A stretch of 57,124 bases of DNA from JBBQXY01 sp038209195 (GCA_038209195.1 JBBQXY010000015.1:1-57124), one strand, 5' to 3'. Positions 7,222-16,719 are shown, counted from the first letter of the stretch. Numbers and translations: made by a program. Notes: a model not told the origin generated them from the letters alone.

Positions 7222-8958
7222 TTAATATTTCCGTTCCTTGGGCGTGAATATTGGGTCGCCATTCAATATAACGTCTTTGTAGTCGAGACGTACATCGTGC
7301 GCTTTGGTACCCTTGTACGCCAGCGTGTGTTTGAGCCAATTGACATCATCGCGCTTCTGATAGTCGAGGCGATAGTGTGCGCCGCGACTCTCGGTGCGGG
7401 CCAGTGCGCCATGAATAGTGGCCTCGGAACAATCCAGCAGGAAGCCAAGTTCGATGGCCTCGACTATCTCCGTATTGAACTGCTTGCCTTTATCTTGCAA
7501 TTGGATGCGTTGGTAAGCGTCCTCCAGCCCATCGATGGTATCGAGGGCATGGCGTAAACTTTGGTCGCTGCGCTCGACAAAGACTTTGTCGTCCATCTCA
7601 TTTTGCATCGTGCTGCGCACTCGCGTCGCCGATTCGCCGCCGGTCGAGCTATAGAGGTGATCAATCATCTCGCGCGAATACGCTTCTGGCTCAGGAGGCA
7701 GAGGTGCGTGATCGTTCTCAGCGATAAACTTCGCCATGTGCTTACCAGCGCGTCGCCCGAAGACGATCAGGTCTACCAGCGAATTAGTGCCGAGACGATT
7801 GGCCCCGTGGACAGAGACACAGGCGACCTCGCCAGCGGCATAGAAGCCGGGCATGGGTGTCCATTGTGGATCAATGACGACACGGGCATCGACGTCGGTC
7901 GGGATACCGCCCATAGCGTAGTGGGCCGTGGGCTGAATGGGTACCGGCTCGGTAATCGGTTCGACGCCGAGGTAGTTACGGGCAAAATCGGTGATATCCG
8001 GCAGCTTCTCGGCGATTACTTTGGCTCCCAGGTGCCGCACATCCAGATACACATAATCCTTGCCGTCTACCCCGCGCCCCTCTTTGACTTCCTGGATAAT
8101 ACAGCGCGAGACGATATCGCGTGGGGCCAGGTCTTTCAAGGTGGGCATGTAGCGTTCCATGAAATATTCGTTTTTGCCGTTGAGCAACTTGCCGCCTTCA
8201 CCACGGGCCGCCTCGCTGAGCAGAACGCCCACTTTATAGATTCCGGTGGGGTGGAACTGGTACATCTCCATGTCTTGCAAGGGGATGCCACGGCGATAGG
8301 CGATAGCCATACCGTCTCCCGTACAGGCAAAGGCGTTGCTGGTGACGCGCCAAGCTCGCCCATAGCCGCCAGTGGCAAAAAGCACGGCCTTGGCATGGAA
8401 CGTGTGAATCTCCCCTGTGCGAATCTCCATTGCGACAACACCACAGGCCTGCCCCTCGGTGATCAACAGGTCCAGCACGAGGAATTCGCTGAAGAAGCGC
8501 ACCTGGTTTTTGATGGCATTCTGATACATGGTTTGCAAAATCATGTGGCCTGTGCGGTCGGCAGCGTAGCAGGAACGTCGCACGGGAGCTTCACCGAAGT
8601 TGCGCGTATGTCCACCAAAGCGACGCTGATCGATGCGCCCGTCTTTGGTGCGGTTGAAAGGAAGGCCGCGATGTTCCAATTCATAGACTGCATCGATGGC
8701 CTCGCGCGTCAGAATTTCTGCCGCTGGTTGATCAACGAGGTAGTCACCGCCTTTGATCGTGTCGTACATGTGCCATTTCCAATGGTCTTCTTCCTGGTTG
8801 CCCAGGGCTGCCGCCACGCCACCTTGTGCTGCGCCCGTGTGTGAGCGCGTCGGATAGACCTTGCTCAGTACAGCGACGCTAGCAGTGGGAAGTTGCATTG
8901 CAGCCATCAGGCCTGCACCGCCTGACCCCACAATCACCACATCAAATTTATAATACAT
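7222..8958 (-). CDS. sdhA: Succinate dehydrogenase flavoprotein subunit
   Basis: A 578-residue flavoprotein that oxidises succinate to fumarate. The N-terminal Rossmann loop is VVIVGSGGAGLMAA. SHTGAAQGG holds the histidine that binds FAD covalently in this family. Substrate-site residues lie in HTRNFGEAPVRRSCY and in the HPTGIY stretch, and the C-terminal FAD part includes GANRLGTNSLVDLIVFG. Length is normal for SdhA. The gap to sdhD is 125 bases and to sdhB 16 bases, which suggests one transcript. With SdhB it forms the cytoplasmic head of complex II. Confidence 0.96.
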   Translation of the reverse strand: MYYKFDVVIVGSGGAGLMAAMQLPTASVAVLSKVYPTRSHTGAAQGGVAAALGNQEEDHWKWHMYDTIKGGDYLVDQPAAEILTREAIDAVYELEHRGLPFNRTKDGRIDQRRFGGHTRNFGEAPVRRSCYAADRTGHMILQTMYQNAIKNQVRFFSEFLVLDLLITEGQACGVVAMEIRTGEIHTFHAKAVLFATGGYGRAWRVTSNAFACTGDGMAIAYRRGIPLQDMEMYQFHPTGIYKVGVLLSEAARGEGGKLLNGKNEYFMERYMPTLKDLAPRDIVSRCIIQEVKEGRGVDGKDYVYLDVRHLGAKVIAEKLPDITDFARNYLGVEPITEPVPIQPTAHYAMGGIPTDVDARVVIDPQWTPMPGFYAAGEVACVSVHGANRLGTNSLVDLIVFGRRAGKHMAKFIAENDHAPLPPEPEAYSREMIDHLYSSTGGESATRVRSTMQNEMDDKVFVERSDQSLRHALDTIDGLEDAYQRIQLQDKGKQFNTEIVEAIELGFLLDCSEATIHGALARTESRGAHYRLDYQKRDDVNWLKHTLAYKGTKAHDVRLDYKDVILNGDPIFTPKERKY

Positions 8959-9083
8959 CCTGTATCCTCACATTTTCTGGGAAACTACAATTCCGTTCCT
9001 AATTTCCTTCCATTCAGAGCTGTTACCGCTGCTTACACGACGTGTTAGCCGCAGCATTTCTGAATGCTGATGGGTCATGCGGC

Positions 9084-9470
9084 TTACCGTCCCGGGACCG
9101 GAAAAGTGATCAGCGTAATCGTACCTAACATAAAGAAGACAACGGTTATTATTCCCGCGATGGAGAGTATAGTGAGACGTGCGCCACGTCCCCGTACATA
9201 GTCATCAATGACGATGCGCAGACCGTTCATGCCATGCAAGAGCGCGAGGGTCAGCAGCAGCCAGTCGTACAATCGCCAGAGCGGATTGCTGTAGCGAGCG
9301 GTAACAAAAGCGTAGGTGGTTTTAGCGACGTCAGTGGTGACATGCATGAGAACGAGGTGGAAGATAACGAGAAAAATGAGCAGGATACCGGAGATGCGGA
9401 AGAAATACCAGGAAAAGGTTTCAAATCCACCGCCCGCGGGTTTTGAGCCATAGCCAGTCGGAATACGCAT
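9084..9470 (-). CDS. sdhD: Succinate dehydrogenase membrane anchor subunit
   Basis: A 128-residue protein with three membrane helices: ISGILLIFLVIFHLVLMHV, a central one around LYDWLLLTLALLHGMNGLR, and a C-terminal one around IAGIITVVFFMLGTITLI. The ALLHGMNGLR stretch holds a candidate haem-ligand histidine. It anchors SdhAB and helps form the quinone site. The start at 9470 was chosen because AGGAGAAAGAAT stands just upstream; a longer form from 9509 is possible but lacks such a site. Assigning D rather than C rests on order and general shape. Confidence 0.85.
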   Translation of the reverse strand: MRIPTGYGSKPAGGGFETFSWYFFRISGILLIFLVIFHLVLMHVTTDVAKTTYAFVTARYSNPLWRLYDWLLLTLALLHGMNGLRIVIDDYVRGRGARLTILSIAGIITVVFFMLGTITLITFPVPGR

Positions 9471-9541
9471 ATTCTTTCTCCTCTGAAAAGGTTCATGAAG
9501 GGCGACCACCTGAGTTGGGAGCTAGCCCTGCATCTCAATGT

Positions 9542-9925
9542 TTACTTGGTGATCGTCGTTGCATGTGAATTCAAAAATGGCAGAATCGGCGCAAGCACAA
9601 AATACATGAAGGGTAAGAACCCGACGACCGTTAGCACCAGGACAATGACAAACATCAGCACCTGGTATTTCACCCCTTTGCGCCAGAAATCAATGATCAT
9701 GATACGTACCCCGTTGAAGGCGTGTAGCAGTACCGCCCCGATCAGCGCGAGCGAGAGGAAGCGGACGATCACACTATCAAACAGCAAAATACCCTCGTTG
9801 TATACCTGAGGACCGAAGCCTAGCAAAGAGACATCCACAATGTGGATAAAGAGGAACAAGAGAATTCCTAGTCCTGTGATGCGATGAAGCAACCAGGACC
9901 ACATCCCAGATTGGCCTTTATACAT
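9542..9925 (-). CDS. sdhC: Succinate dehydrogenase cytochrome b subunit
   Basis: A 127-residue protein, first gene of sdhCDAB. The SWLLHRITGLGIL motif is the SdhC signature near the quinone site. LLHAFNGVRIMIIDFW carries the H-x3-G-x-R pattern with a likely haem ligand. Three membrane helices are evident. ATG 9925 is preferred because TTGAGGAAACC precedes it; the longer frame to 10030 reads through low-quality sequence. No convincing promoter was recognised in the 230 bases upstream. Confidence 0.88.
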   Translation of the reverse strand: MYKGQSGMWSWLLHRITGLGILLFLFIHIVDVSLLGFGPQVYNEGILLFDSVIVRFLSLALIGAVLLHAFNGVRIMIIDFWRKGVKYQVLMFVIVLVLTVVGFLPFMYFVLAPILPFLNSHATTITK

Positions 9926-10257
9926 GGTTTCCTCAATTCTGGTGGCGGGAGGCGTGGCATGAGGCAAAAAATAAATACTGTATCGATTCAGTGGCCTCGT
10001 CGCGCTTGCTCTCGCCCTGTCGGTAGCCACCGGGTGGCATACCCCTACAATAATGATCAGGCGAAAAAGCTTGTAACGTTAGCCCTGAAGGGAGTGCGTG
10101 CGTTAGCGTAGAAACCTACTACCATCCTTCAATATGCTCGCATCTCTAGAATCAACGCCCGTTACGAAACGGCACCCCTGTGTGTCGTAATAAGTTCAGT
10201 TGACGTCGTGATGATATTATACAGCTTCTCGCTGAGAAGCGCAAAGAATGCTCAATC

Positions 10258-10857
10258 TCAAACAAAAAACCGCTCAACGGCAACAGGCAGTTCTGGCACG
10301 ATGCGCGATGGTAGCGTCTGCTCTCCCCGGAAAGTGCCCAGCGAACGATACTCTTCACCCTCTAATGCCAATATTTGCACTGTTTTGGCCTGCATGTTGA
10401 CGATCCAATATTCTGCAATGCCAGCTTCAGCATATTTCTCATATTTGGTAATGCGATCATAAAGAGCTGTGCCGGGGGAAGCTATCTCGATTACCAGATC
10501 GGGCGCGCCGATAATTTTCTTCAGACCTACTCTATCTATATGCGTGTTCAAGACGACGACGAGATCAGGCTGGTACACGTTCTTTGGCCCTAAGTCCACG
10601 TCTATAGGAGCAGTGAATAGTTTGCCAATTCCTGCGAGATCGATATGGGGGAACAAATAGTAGGCAATGCGCGTTGCAATGGACTGATGCTCTGGCGTAG
10701 GCGCAGGTGTCATAAGAAGCACTCCATTCACAATTTCATAGCGATTTCCATCATAGGGAAGAGCGGCATAGTCGTCGTATGTCCACGCGCCTTGTAAAGG
10801 CCCTGGCACCCAATCAGCAGGAGTGATTACAGACAGTTCATCGTTTGTTGTTGCCAT
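10258..10857 (-). CDS. Uma2 family (DUF820) PD-(D/E)XK nuclease-like protein
   Basis: A 199-residue protein of the Uma2/DUF820 family, which is abundant in cyanobacteria and Chloroflexota. Typical blocks are the TYDDYAALPYDGNRYEIVNG start, the aspartate in QPDLVVV, LVIEIASPGT, and KYEKYAEAGIAEYWIVN. The last three carry the restriction-endonuclease-like active-site residues. Biological role is unsettled for the family; many copies sit near mobile DNA. ATG 10857 was chosen for the upstream GAGAGGCAG. It stands alone on the minus strand behind the patatin gene, with a 117-base gap. Confidence 0.85.
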   Translation of the reverse strand: MATTNDELSVITPADWVPGPLQGAWTYDDYAALPYDGNRYEIVNGVLLMTPAPTPEHQSIATRIAYYLFPHIDLAGIGKLFTAPIDVDLGPKNVYQPDLVVVLNTHIDRVGLKKIIGAPDLVIEIASPGTALYDRITKYEKYAEAGIAEYWIVNMQAKTVQILALEGEEYRSLGTFRGEQTLPSRIVPELPVAVERFFV

Positions 10858-10974
10858 GGTAGCACTGCCTCTCGTGTACGAAAAGGATAGTATCTTTGTG
10901 CGAAACATATATACTGATAAATTATATGTGGCTCTACCACAAACGTACCATATTTTGGGCACTGTGCCAATACT

Positions 10975-12999
10975 TTATAGCCACGGCAAATTCTTTTTCA
11001 GCATGGGCAAGGCTTGTTCGACGGCGTCGCGACCAGCGGCGATGAATTTGCGGCCTTCCGAGAATTGACGGAGGGAGATGTGGTGCAGCTTGGGGCGCAT
11101 AACGATATCGGCCTCGCGGATACTGTGCATACCGACAGTAGCCAGGGCGATATCATAGGAGCGCAACAGTACATCGACGATGTAGGGTGCAGGGGGTTTC
11201 CGTGTTTTTTGCCCCCTGGCTCGCGCTGCCTCCGCTTCTAGTATCCATGGCGTGGCACTGGTGAGTGCGGGCGGCTCCTGCTCGCCCAGTTCGGAGGCGA
11301 GTAGGATATCGGCCCCCATTTTGCGCACCAGGCGAATTGGCACTGGATCGTGCATACCGGCATCGACGAGGACGTGTTCACCGATGTGTACGGGTGGAAA
11401 AATGCCGGGCAAGGCTACACTGGCCAGAGCTGCTTGCCAGATAGGGCCACGCTCCAGCACCACGCCTGCATGGGTGGTTAAGTCAACGGCGACCATGGCA
11501 AAGGGGGTGGTCAGGTCTTCAAAACGTGTCTCTCCGCACAGGTTCTCCAGGATGTGTTTCAAACCTTTGTTGGAGAAGATGGAGGTGCGTGGGAAACTCC
11601 ACTGCACGAGGTGGCGTTGAATATTGAGAAAAATCTCCTCGCTTTCAGCCAGCGATTTGCCGAGGAGGTACATGCCAGGCGTGATGATGCCACTACTACA
11701 GGCGGAGATATAATCGAGCGGGATGCCGTAGTGTAGCAGGCGTTCCAGCACGCCGAGGTGCGCGAAGCCGCGTGCGCCCCCACCGCCAAAGGCAATACCG
11801 AGGGTCTGGTGCGCGATGTGACGCGCCACAAATTGTATCGCCAACGTCAGTTCCGCACGAGGTGCGAACTGCTGCAAAGGCTGCTGCGCTTGCCAGCACT
11901 GGGCCAGTAGGGCGTTGTCGCTGGGCAGTAGGCGCGTGACAGGATGGCCTAACATGGCGGCGTAGCGATCCTGTAGCCCGATAGTAGGTTTCTCAGCAAC
12001 CTGCGCGACGAAGACCGTGCTGTTTTTCTGCGGCGACGGCACAGTGAATTGCTTTTCCGCTCCAGCGGAGACGACGAAGATCGCTCGCTCGCATTGTTCC
12101 GCGATTATGGGCAGCAGTTGTGCTGGTGTAGCCGCGTTCGTGACCAGTAAGAGGTAGTCATAGCGCACAGCGAGATCTGTTAAGGACGTCAGAACGCCAG
12201 CATGCAGTGTCACTGCTTCTTCCTGCTGCAAGGCCAGGGTGGTTATTGCTGGGAAATGTTCGCCCGTGGCTGTGAGCGTAGGTGCTTCGTGAGCGCGTAG
12301 CTTGCTTTGGTCAACGCTGCATTCAAGGAGCGTCGGTCGTAGCTGGGAAGGGGCGGTCGCGAAATGTGTGGCAGTGGACGCGTCCTGCCCACTGATTTCC
12401 AATAGTAACACGCGCTTATGGCTGCACCATGCCAGGGCTGCGGCGATATGATAGGCCAGCGCCTGCTCTTGTGGCGCATTGCTCTGCTCGATATGGGAAA
12501 GCCAGAGCACCTCAGCATTGGATACAGGAGAAATTTGTTGATTGGTACGCGAGAGGCGACGCGTCAGGATGGTGTTGATGTTGCGTGAGAGCGTTGGACA
12601 GGAGCCGATCAGGGCGAGGAAGTCTGATTGCGCGAGGGACAAGAGCGTTACGTCCTGCTCTACCCGTATCGTTGCGGTCGGTGGCTCGCCAGTGATCAGC
12701 GACATCTCTCCAAAGCATTCGCCAGGGCCCAGACGGGCCAGGATGTGTTCATCTGGCGTAGCGTTTTCTTTATACATTTCGTGGGCCACAGAGCCATTTT
12801 TGGGCAAGAGGACGCTAACGTATCCTGTCGCGATGATATAGAGCAGCCCATGCCACTGACCGCGCTCCAATATATGCATGCCTTGTACAAAGTGCGCAGG
12901 TTGCAGCCGTGCCAGGATAGCGCTGGCCTCCTCCGGTTGTACATCGCGGAAGAGCGAACTTGCTGCCAAGAGTCTCTGAACTTCTGCCAAATTTTTCAT
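10975..12999 (-). CDS. Patatin-like phospholipase with cyclic-nucleotide-binding domain
   Basis: A 674-residue protein with NTE-like architecture. Residues about 5-140 form a cyclic-nucleotide-binding jelly roll (FVQGMHILERGQ, GECFGEMSLITGEPPTATI). A middle region around RVLLLEISGQD resembles a MinD-like Rossmann domain but has no P-loop. The patatin domain begins at GIAFGGGGARGFAHLG. The nucleophile motif reads ACSSG with Ser435, not the usual GxSxG, while the dyad partner is in VDAG (Asp546). Related enzymes deacylate phospholipids or lysophospholipids at the membrane. ATG 12999 has GAGAGGAAA upstream. Activity is plausible but should not be taken for granted given the altered elbow. Confidence 0.88.
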   Translation of the reverse strand: MKNLAEVQRLLAASSLFRDVQPEEASAILARLQPAHFVQGMHILERGQWHGLLYIIATGYVSVLLPKNGSVAHEMYKENATPDEHILARLGPGECFGEMSLITGEPPTATIRVEQDVTLLSLAQSDFLALIGSCPTLSRNINTILTRRLSRTNQQISPVSNAEVLWLSHIEQSNAPQEQALAYHIAAALAWCSHKRVLLLEISGQDASTATHFATAPSQLRPTLLECSVDQSKLRAHEAPTLTATGEHFPAITTLALQQEEAVTLHAGVLTSLTDLAVRYDYLLLVTNAATPAQLLPIIAEQCERAIFVVSAGAEKQFTVPSPQKNSTVFVAQVAEKPTIGLQDRYAAMLGHPVTRLLPSDNALLAQCWQAQQPLQQFAPRAELTLAIQFVARHIAHQTLGIAFGGGGARGFAHLGVLERLLHYGIPLDYISACSSGIITPGMYLLGKSLAESEEIFLNIQRHLVQWSFPRTSIFSNKGLKHILENLCGETRFEDLTTPFAMVAVDLTTHAGVVLERGPIWQAALASVALPGIFPPVHIGEHVLVDAGMHDPVPIRLVRKMGADILLASELGEQEPPALTSATPWILEAEAARARGQKTRKPPAPYIVDVLLRSYDIALATVGMHSIREADIVMRPKLHHISLRQFSEGRKFIAAGRDAVEQALPMLKKNLPWL

Positions 13000-13164
13000 A
13001 TTCCAAATTTCCTCTCGTCTGTTACTGATTTTAATGGGAAATGGCAGAACTGTCCAGGTACATTTCCACATTTTAAGAGGCAAATGAGAATAACACGGTA
13101 AATGCTATCCTAGCAAACGGAGTGACACTTCCTGGAAAAGCAGAAAGGTAGACAGGCAAACACA

Positions 13165-13611
13165 ATGAACATTAACGAACAGCTTGAAAATTTTTTGGCA
13201 GGTTTAGGAGTAGAGATGGAATACAACCCGCAGGAGCCAAACGACCAGCATACCAATGACGCCTCTCTTCCAGAGGTCTCCATTTTTCAGGCTTCGCGTG
13301 ATCATTACGGCGTCTTCTATCGTCTGGACATCATAGACGCCATGCCACAACTGCGGGTGATGGTGCCGATTGAACAAGGTGCCATCAAAATGGAGATGTA
13401 TCTCGTGTGCATCAGCACATGCATGCCTGTAAATGCATGGTTCTCAAAAGTGGCAAGCTACGAGGGAAGTGCCGATTTTTCCAAAGGCCGTGACGCGGCA
13501 CTGCAACATCTCCTCTACGCCGTCGCCGAGATGATGAAGCAGCTTTTCTGGTCGGGCGACCTGAATGCCATGCGCTTCCCCCCTGAAATTGTGGTCAGCC
13601 GTTTGCTCTAA
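13165..13611 (+). CDS. Hypothetical protein, 148 residues
   Basis: Not recognised. The sequence is acidic and soluble, with no membrane segment or signal peptide. The middle (VSIFQASRDHYGVFYRLDIIDAMPQLRVM) alternates like beta strands, and the end (RDAALQHLLYAVAEMMKQLFW) is a likely helix. This alpha+beta pattern is reminiscent of YbjN or type III chaperone-like small domains, but no motif settles it. A GAAAGG-like site lies about 15 bases upstream of ATG 13165. It is divergent from the patatin gene and may share its promoter region. Confidence 0.6.
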   Translation: MNINEQLENFLAGLGVEMEYNPQEPNDQHTNDASLPEVSIFQASRDHYGVFYRLDIIDAMPQLRVMVPIEQGAIKMEMYLVCISTCMPVNAWFSKVASYEGSADFSKGRDAALQHLLYAVAEMMKQLFWSGDLNAMRFPPEIVVSRLL

Positions 13612-13653
13612 TATTACGTCTCCAGGCTCTCCTCCTTTTTGAAGGTGGCAGAT

Positions 13654-13933
13654 GGGGGGCCTTGCGCTTGTCCTCGGTGGGAGTGCAGAAACCTCCGCCA
13701 GGACAGGCACAAGGCCCAATACAGTTCAAATAAGGTGGAACGGCTACGCTGTGTGTAGGGACAGGGGGATGAGGGGATGAGGACACCCTGTCTGGGGGAC
13801 AGGTATCGGGGGCCTTGTGCCTGTCCTGGTGGGGGGTCTGGACATTCCCCAGGACGAGGACAAGCACAAGGCCCCCCATCGACCGCCGCGTCCTTATTAC
13901 CTGCCCCCCAGGCAGGGTGTTGTCCCTACACAC
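13654..13933. repeat. Nested GC-rich palindromic repeat cluster
   Basis: This 438-base gene-free gap holds four copies of a GGCCTTGTGCCTGTCCTGG-like word in alternating orientation: 13654-13676, 13697-13717, 13808-13829 and 13849-13877. An outer inverted repeat encloses the last two, pairing GTGTGTAGGGACA at 13751-13763 and ACACCCTG...ACAGGTA with 13899-13933. The whole can fold into a large branched stem. No protein-like frame is present. Confidence 0.7.
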
Positions 13934-14049
13934 TCGGGACACTCGTGCTAAAATGAAACGCACTTCCACCTGCCATCATCTACCACTTCTAGCTGTTCTA
14001 TGATACACTGTGCGCAACGAACTCGTAGAAAGGTTGAGGATTTTGGGTT

Positions 14050-14688
14050 ATGACTGAACAATTAGAGAGTATGGGTCAGAAAGCTATTGCCTATCTTGGC
14101 GTGAAGAACGCGGCCCGCGAGCGTGCTTTGCCCAAGTCGCGTACTGCTATTCGTTTTTGTGCGAACTGTATTCGTGCTACGCATCGGCAGGAGTTTTCGA
14201 CTGCGGAAACACTCCTGGCTCAGGCCTCTACCTTGATCGCGGAGATGGCGCATGATCTGCAAGACCAACCAGACATTTTCTACGCAGGATTTGTTCAGGA
14301 TGCGCAAAAAGAGTATGCCGAAGCGGCAACTTTCGTCGCCGTTGCGCAAAACCGCCCGCTGCCAGAGGCCGAGGATTTGGGTATCGGCTGGGCACCTTAC
14401 CTCAATGGGCTAGGTGAAATGGTGGGTGAATTACGGCGTTATGTGCTAGATCAACTGCGTCGTGGCAATATTACTCAAGGCGAAGTCTTCCTGCGCCACA
14501 TGGACGATATCTACGCGCTCATGACTACTGTCGATTTCCCTGATGCGATCACACTTGGCCTGCGGCGCACCACTGATAGTACGCGTGGCATCCTGGAAAA
14601 AACAAGGGGAGACCTGACTGTTGCCGCTTCCCAGGCCCAGTTGGAGCAACGCATGCTCGCCCTGCAACAAGAGTTACAAAAGAGATAA
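14050..14688 (+). CDS. Translin-family protein
   Basis: A 212-residue, all-helical protein. Several blocks match the translin/TRAX family as seen in archaea and a few bacteria: AIRFCANCIRATHRQEF near the N-terminus, GFVQDAQKEYAEA in the middle, then YLNGLGEMVGELRRYVLDQLRRG, and FPDAITLGLRRTTDSTRGILEKTRGDL at the end. Translins form octameric rings that bind single-stranded RNA or DNA, and TRAX adds RNase activity. Such bacterial proteins are often mislabelled as haloacid dehalogenases. The acidic residues needed for TRAX catalysis cannot be placed with certainty here, so a binding role is safer. It is followed by menA after a 182-base gap. Confidence 0.78.
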   Translation: MTEQLESMGQKAIAYLGVKNAARERALPKSRTAIRFCANCIRATHRQEFSTAETLLAQASTLIAEMAHDLQDQPDIFYAGFVQDAQKEYAEAATFVAVAQNRPLPEAEDLGIGWAPYLNGLGEMVGELRRYVLDQLRRGNITQGEVFLRHMDDIYALMTTVDFPDAITLGLRRTTDSTRGILEKTRGDLTVAASQAQLEQRMLALQQELQKR

Positions 14689-14870
14689 TATCCAAACGGT
14701 TGGGGCATTATTTTCTCGCCTCAGGCAAATGGAAAAGATTGTATACGTGAGATCAGGTTTACACGTCTATACATACAAGGGAACTCGTATCACCGCTGGG
14801 GTATACTGTTGAGTAGAGCTATTTATTCACCCTATCAGTGGACAACACTCTTTACATGAGGAAGGGTCAT

Positions 14871-16100
14871 ATGCAACGCGAAGATGCTGCTTCAGAAGAC
14901 GATGAACCAACTATTACTGTTTCACCAAAAAGAGGGAAATCACCGTCGTTTCCGCATATCGTCACGGCAGATGCTGTGCAAGCAGAAGAAGTACCAACTA
15001 TGCCATTGAGTTCACTGCACACGCGCAGTGCGCTCCAACCGGAAGTCGCTGTACACTCTACCGCCGCTACGCGTGCGGTGCGCTTTCCCGCACCATTGGT
15101 AGTGCAGCCAGCGGAATATCGCCGTAGCCTTGGCGAATGGTGGCAAGTGTGGTGGGATAGCATACGCCCTGCTTATGTAGGACTCGCGTTGATGCCGGTA
15201 GTATTGGGGAGCGTGTTAGCCTGGACTCATAGCCTCTCAACAAAAACACCCTATGGGCAATTTCGCCTCCTACACTTTGTCGCTACCGTGCTAGCGGTCG
15301 CCGCTTTGCAAATTGGTGCCAATCTCATCAATGATTATTATGACTATATCAAGGGCGTTGATACAAGCAATGCCTTTGGCCCAGGCGCACTTATTCAGCA
15401 AGGCTTGATTAAGCCCATCAATGTCTTGAATCTTGGCCTTGTGCTTCTGGCTCTGGGTGCTGTTGTTGGCGCGGTGGTAGCGATTACAGGCGGTCTCTAT
15501 GTCTTCCTTTTTGGCATTATTGGTTTGCTCTGTGCGTATTTTTTCAGCGCGACCTCACGTTCTCTTTCCTCGCTGATGTTAGGTGAGCTAATCAGTGTAT
15601 GTATCTATGGCCCATTATTGACCTTAGGGGCATACCTGGTGCAGACTGGTGGGAATATCGATCGCGCCTTACTGCTCACTGTACTGCTCTATAGCCTGCC
15701 GCTTGGCTTATTAGCGGCGGCGGTCGTACATGTGAACAATATGCGCGACGTTGAGAGTGATGCCCAGGCAAATAAGCACACGCTCGCCTCACTATTGGGA
15801 ATGCGCTTGAATCGCATCTTGTACATACTCTTGCTATTGGGTGCTTATGCTATCAGCGCTGTCCTTGGCATTCCTCACGGTACACCTCATTTGATCTTGA
15901 TTACGTTCTGGACACTTCCCCTTGTGGTGATCGCCCTCACTGGTGTGTTACGTGCAGATATGTCGGCTAGTTTACACGTCGTGATGTGCGAGACGCTCAA
16001 AATTCAGCGTATGTATGCTCTTTTGTTGGTGATCGCCCTGCTCGCCACAGCTCTCTTTACGCTGTTGCCGCATCTCCCAACACATCTCTTGCCAATTTAG
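14871..16100 (+). CDS. menA: UbiA-family prenyltransferase, MenA-like
   Basis: The protein has 409 residues: about 80 polar, probably disordered residues, then a nine-helix UbiA fold. The first active-site motif is NDYYDYIKGVD from residue 154. The second is NNMRDVESD near residue 289. Both bind the prenyl diphosphate through Mg2+. The INDYYDYIKGVDT context with a TGG-less short loop fits 1,4-dihydroxy-2-naphthoate polyprenyltransferase (MenA), which makes demethylmenaquinone. This suits the complex I and II genes nearby. ATG 14871 has AGGAAGGG just upstream; a GTG at 14838 would add 11 residues. A chlorophyll or haem O type UbiA is less likely. Confidence 0.82.
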   Translation: MQREDAASEDDEPTITVSPKRGKSPSFPHIVTADAVQAEEVPTMPLSSLHTRSALQPEVAVHSTAATRAVRFPAPLVVQPAEYRRSLGEWWQVWWDSIRPAYVGLALMPVVLGSVLAWTHSLSTKTPYGQFRLLHFVATVLAVAALQIGANLINDYYDYIKGVDTSNAFGPGALIQQGLIKPINVLNLGLVLLALGAVVGAVVAITGGLYVFLFGIIGLLCAYFFSATSRSLSSLMLGELISVCIYGPLLTLGAYLVQTGGNIDRALLLTVLLYSLPLGLLAAAVVHVNNMRDVESDAQANKHTLASLLGMRLNRILYILLLLGAYAISAVLGIPHGTPHLILITFWTLPLVVIALTGVLRADMSASLHVVMCETLKIQRMYALLLVIALLATALFTLLPHLPTHLLPI

Positions 16101-16242
16101 GGCAAGTTCACGTTGTGTGACCGGTATTTTCCCATTTACAATGCTTGCCCACTATGTTACACTGCTTTTGAGGTTTTCTGACCAACAAAGTGATGCAAAC
16201 CACTAATTCATCTGCCTGATAGTTCAACAAGGAGAGCGTTTT

Positions 16243-16719
16243 ATGGCTGGCTGGGAAGATGAACTGGCTGTTTTACTAGGTGAGTTAGGGGTAGCCCAGG
16301 AAGAACCTATGACTCATCGTAGGCCGACGCAAGCAAGTGAGAATGGTTTTTCACCAGAAAGATTTTCTTTACCACGTGGGAATGAGGTCAAGCGAAAAGT
16401 GCAATCTGGCGATGCTTTCTTCTGGGGGCGTCCAGGCGATAGCGAGGCGGATGATGATGCCTGGATGAGTGATCTCCGCATGATGCGCCACGAAGTAAAT
16501 TCTATCGTGTCGCAGGTGGTTCATCTCATGCAACATGGCGATCTTGATCCAGACCTGAAAGAAGATGTCCTGGTGGTATTACGGGCCTTGCGCCGCAGGG
16601 CTGCGGTCACACAGCAAGCGGCCGCCAGCGATACCGCTTACCTGGAATTCGCCGCTGCGATGCTCCACTTCTGTCGTCTCGTGTTACGCCTGAGTGAGGT
16701 CACTCCCGAAGATTTGTAA
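16243..16719 (+). CDS. Hypothetical protein, 158 residues
   Basis: Not recognised. The N-terminal 75 residues are acidic and low in hydrophobics (MAGWEDELAVLLGELGVAQ, then a polar linker). The C-terminal half is helical (WMSDLRMMRHEVNSIVSQVV, VLVVLRALRRRAAVTQQAA) and could form a helical bundle. No membrane segment. The clear start has CAAGGAGAG upstream. A stem-loop follows the gene at 16801-16826. Confidence 0.65.
   Translation: MAGWEDELAVLLGELGVAQEEPMTHRRPTQASENGFSPERFSLPRGNEVKRKVQSGDAFFWGRPGDSEADDDAWMSDLRMMRHEVNSIVSQVVHLMQHGDLDPDLKEDVLVVLRALRRRAAVTQQAAASDTAYLEFAAAMLHFCRLVLRLSEVTPEDL

Noticed and set aside
7561..8844. A 427-codon open frame on the plus strand
   Set aside because: It lies wholly antisense to sdhA and its product has no family features; it follows from the codon use of sdhA.
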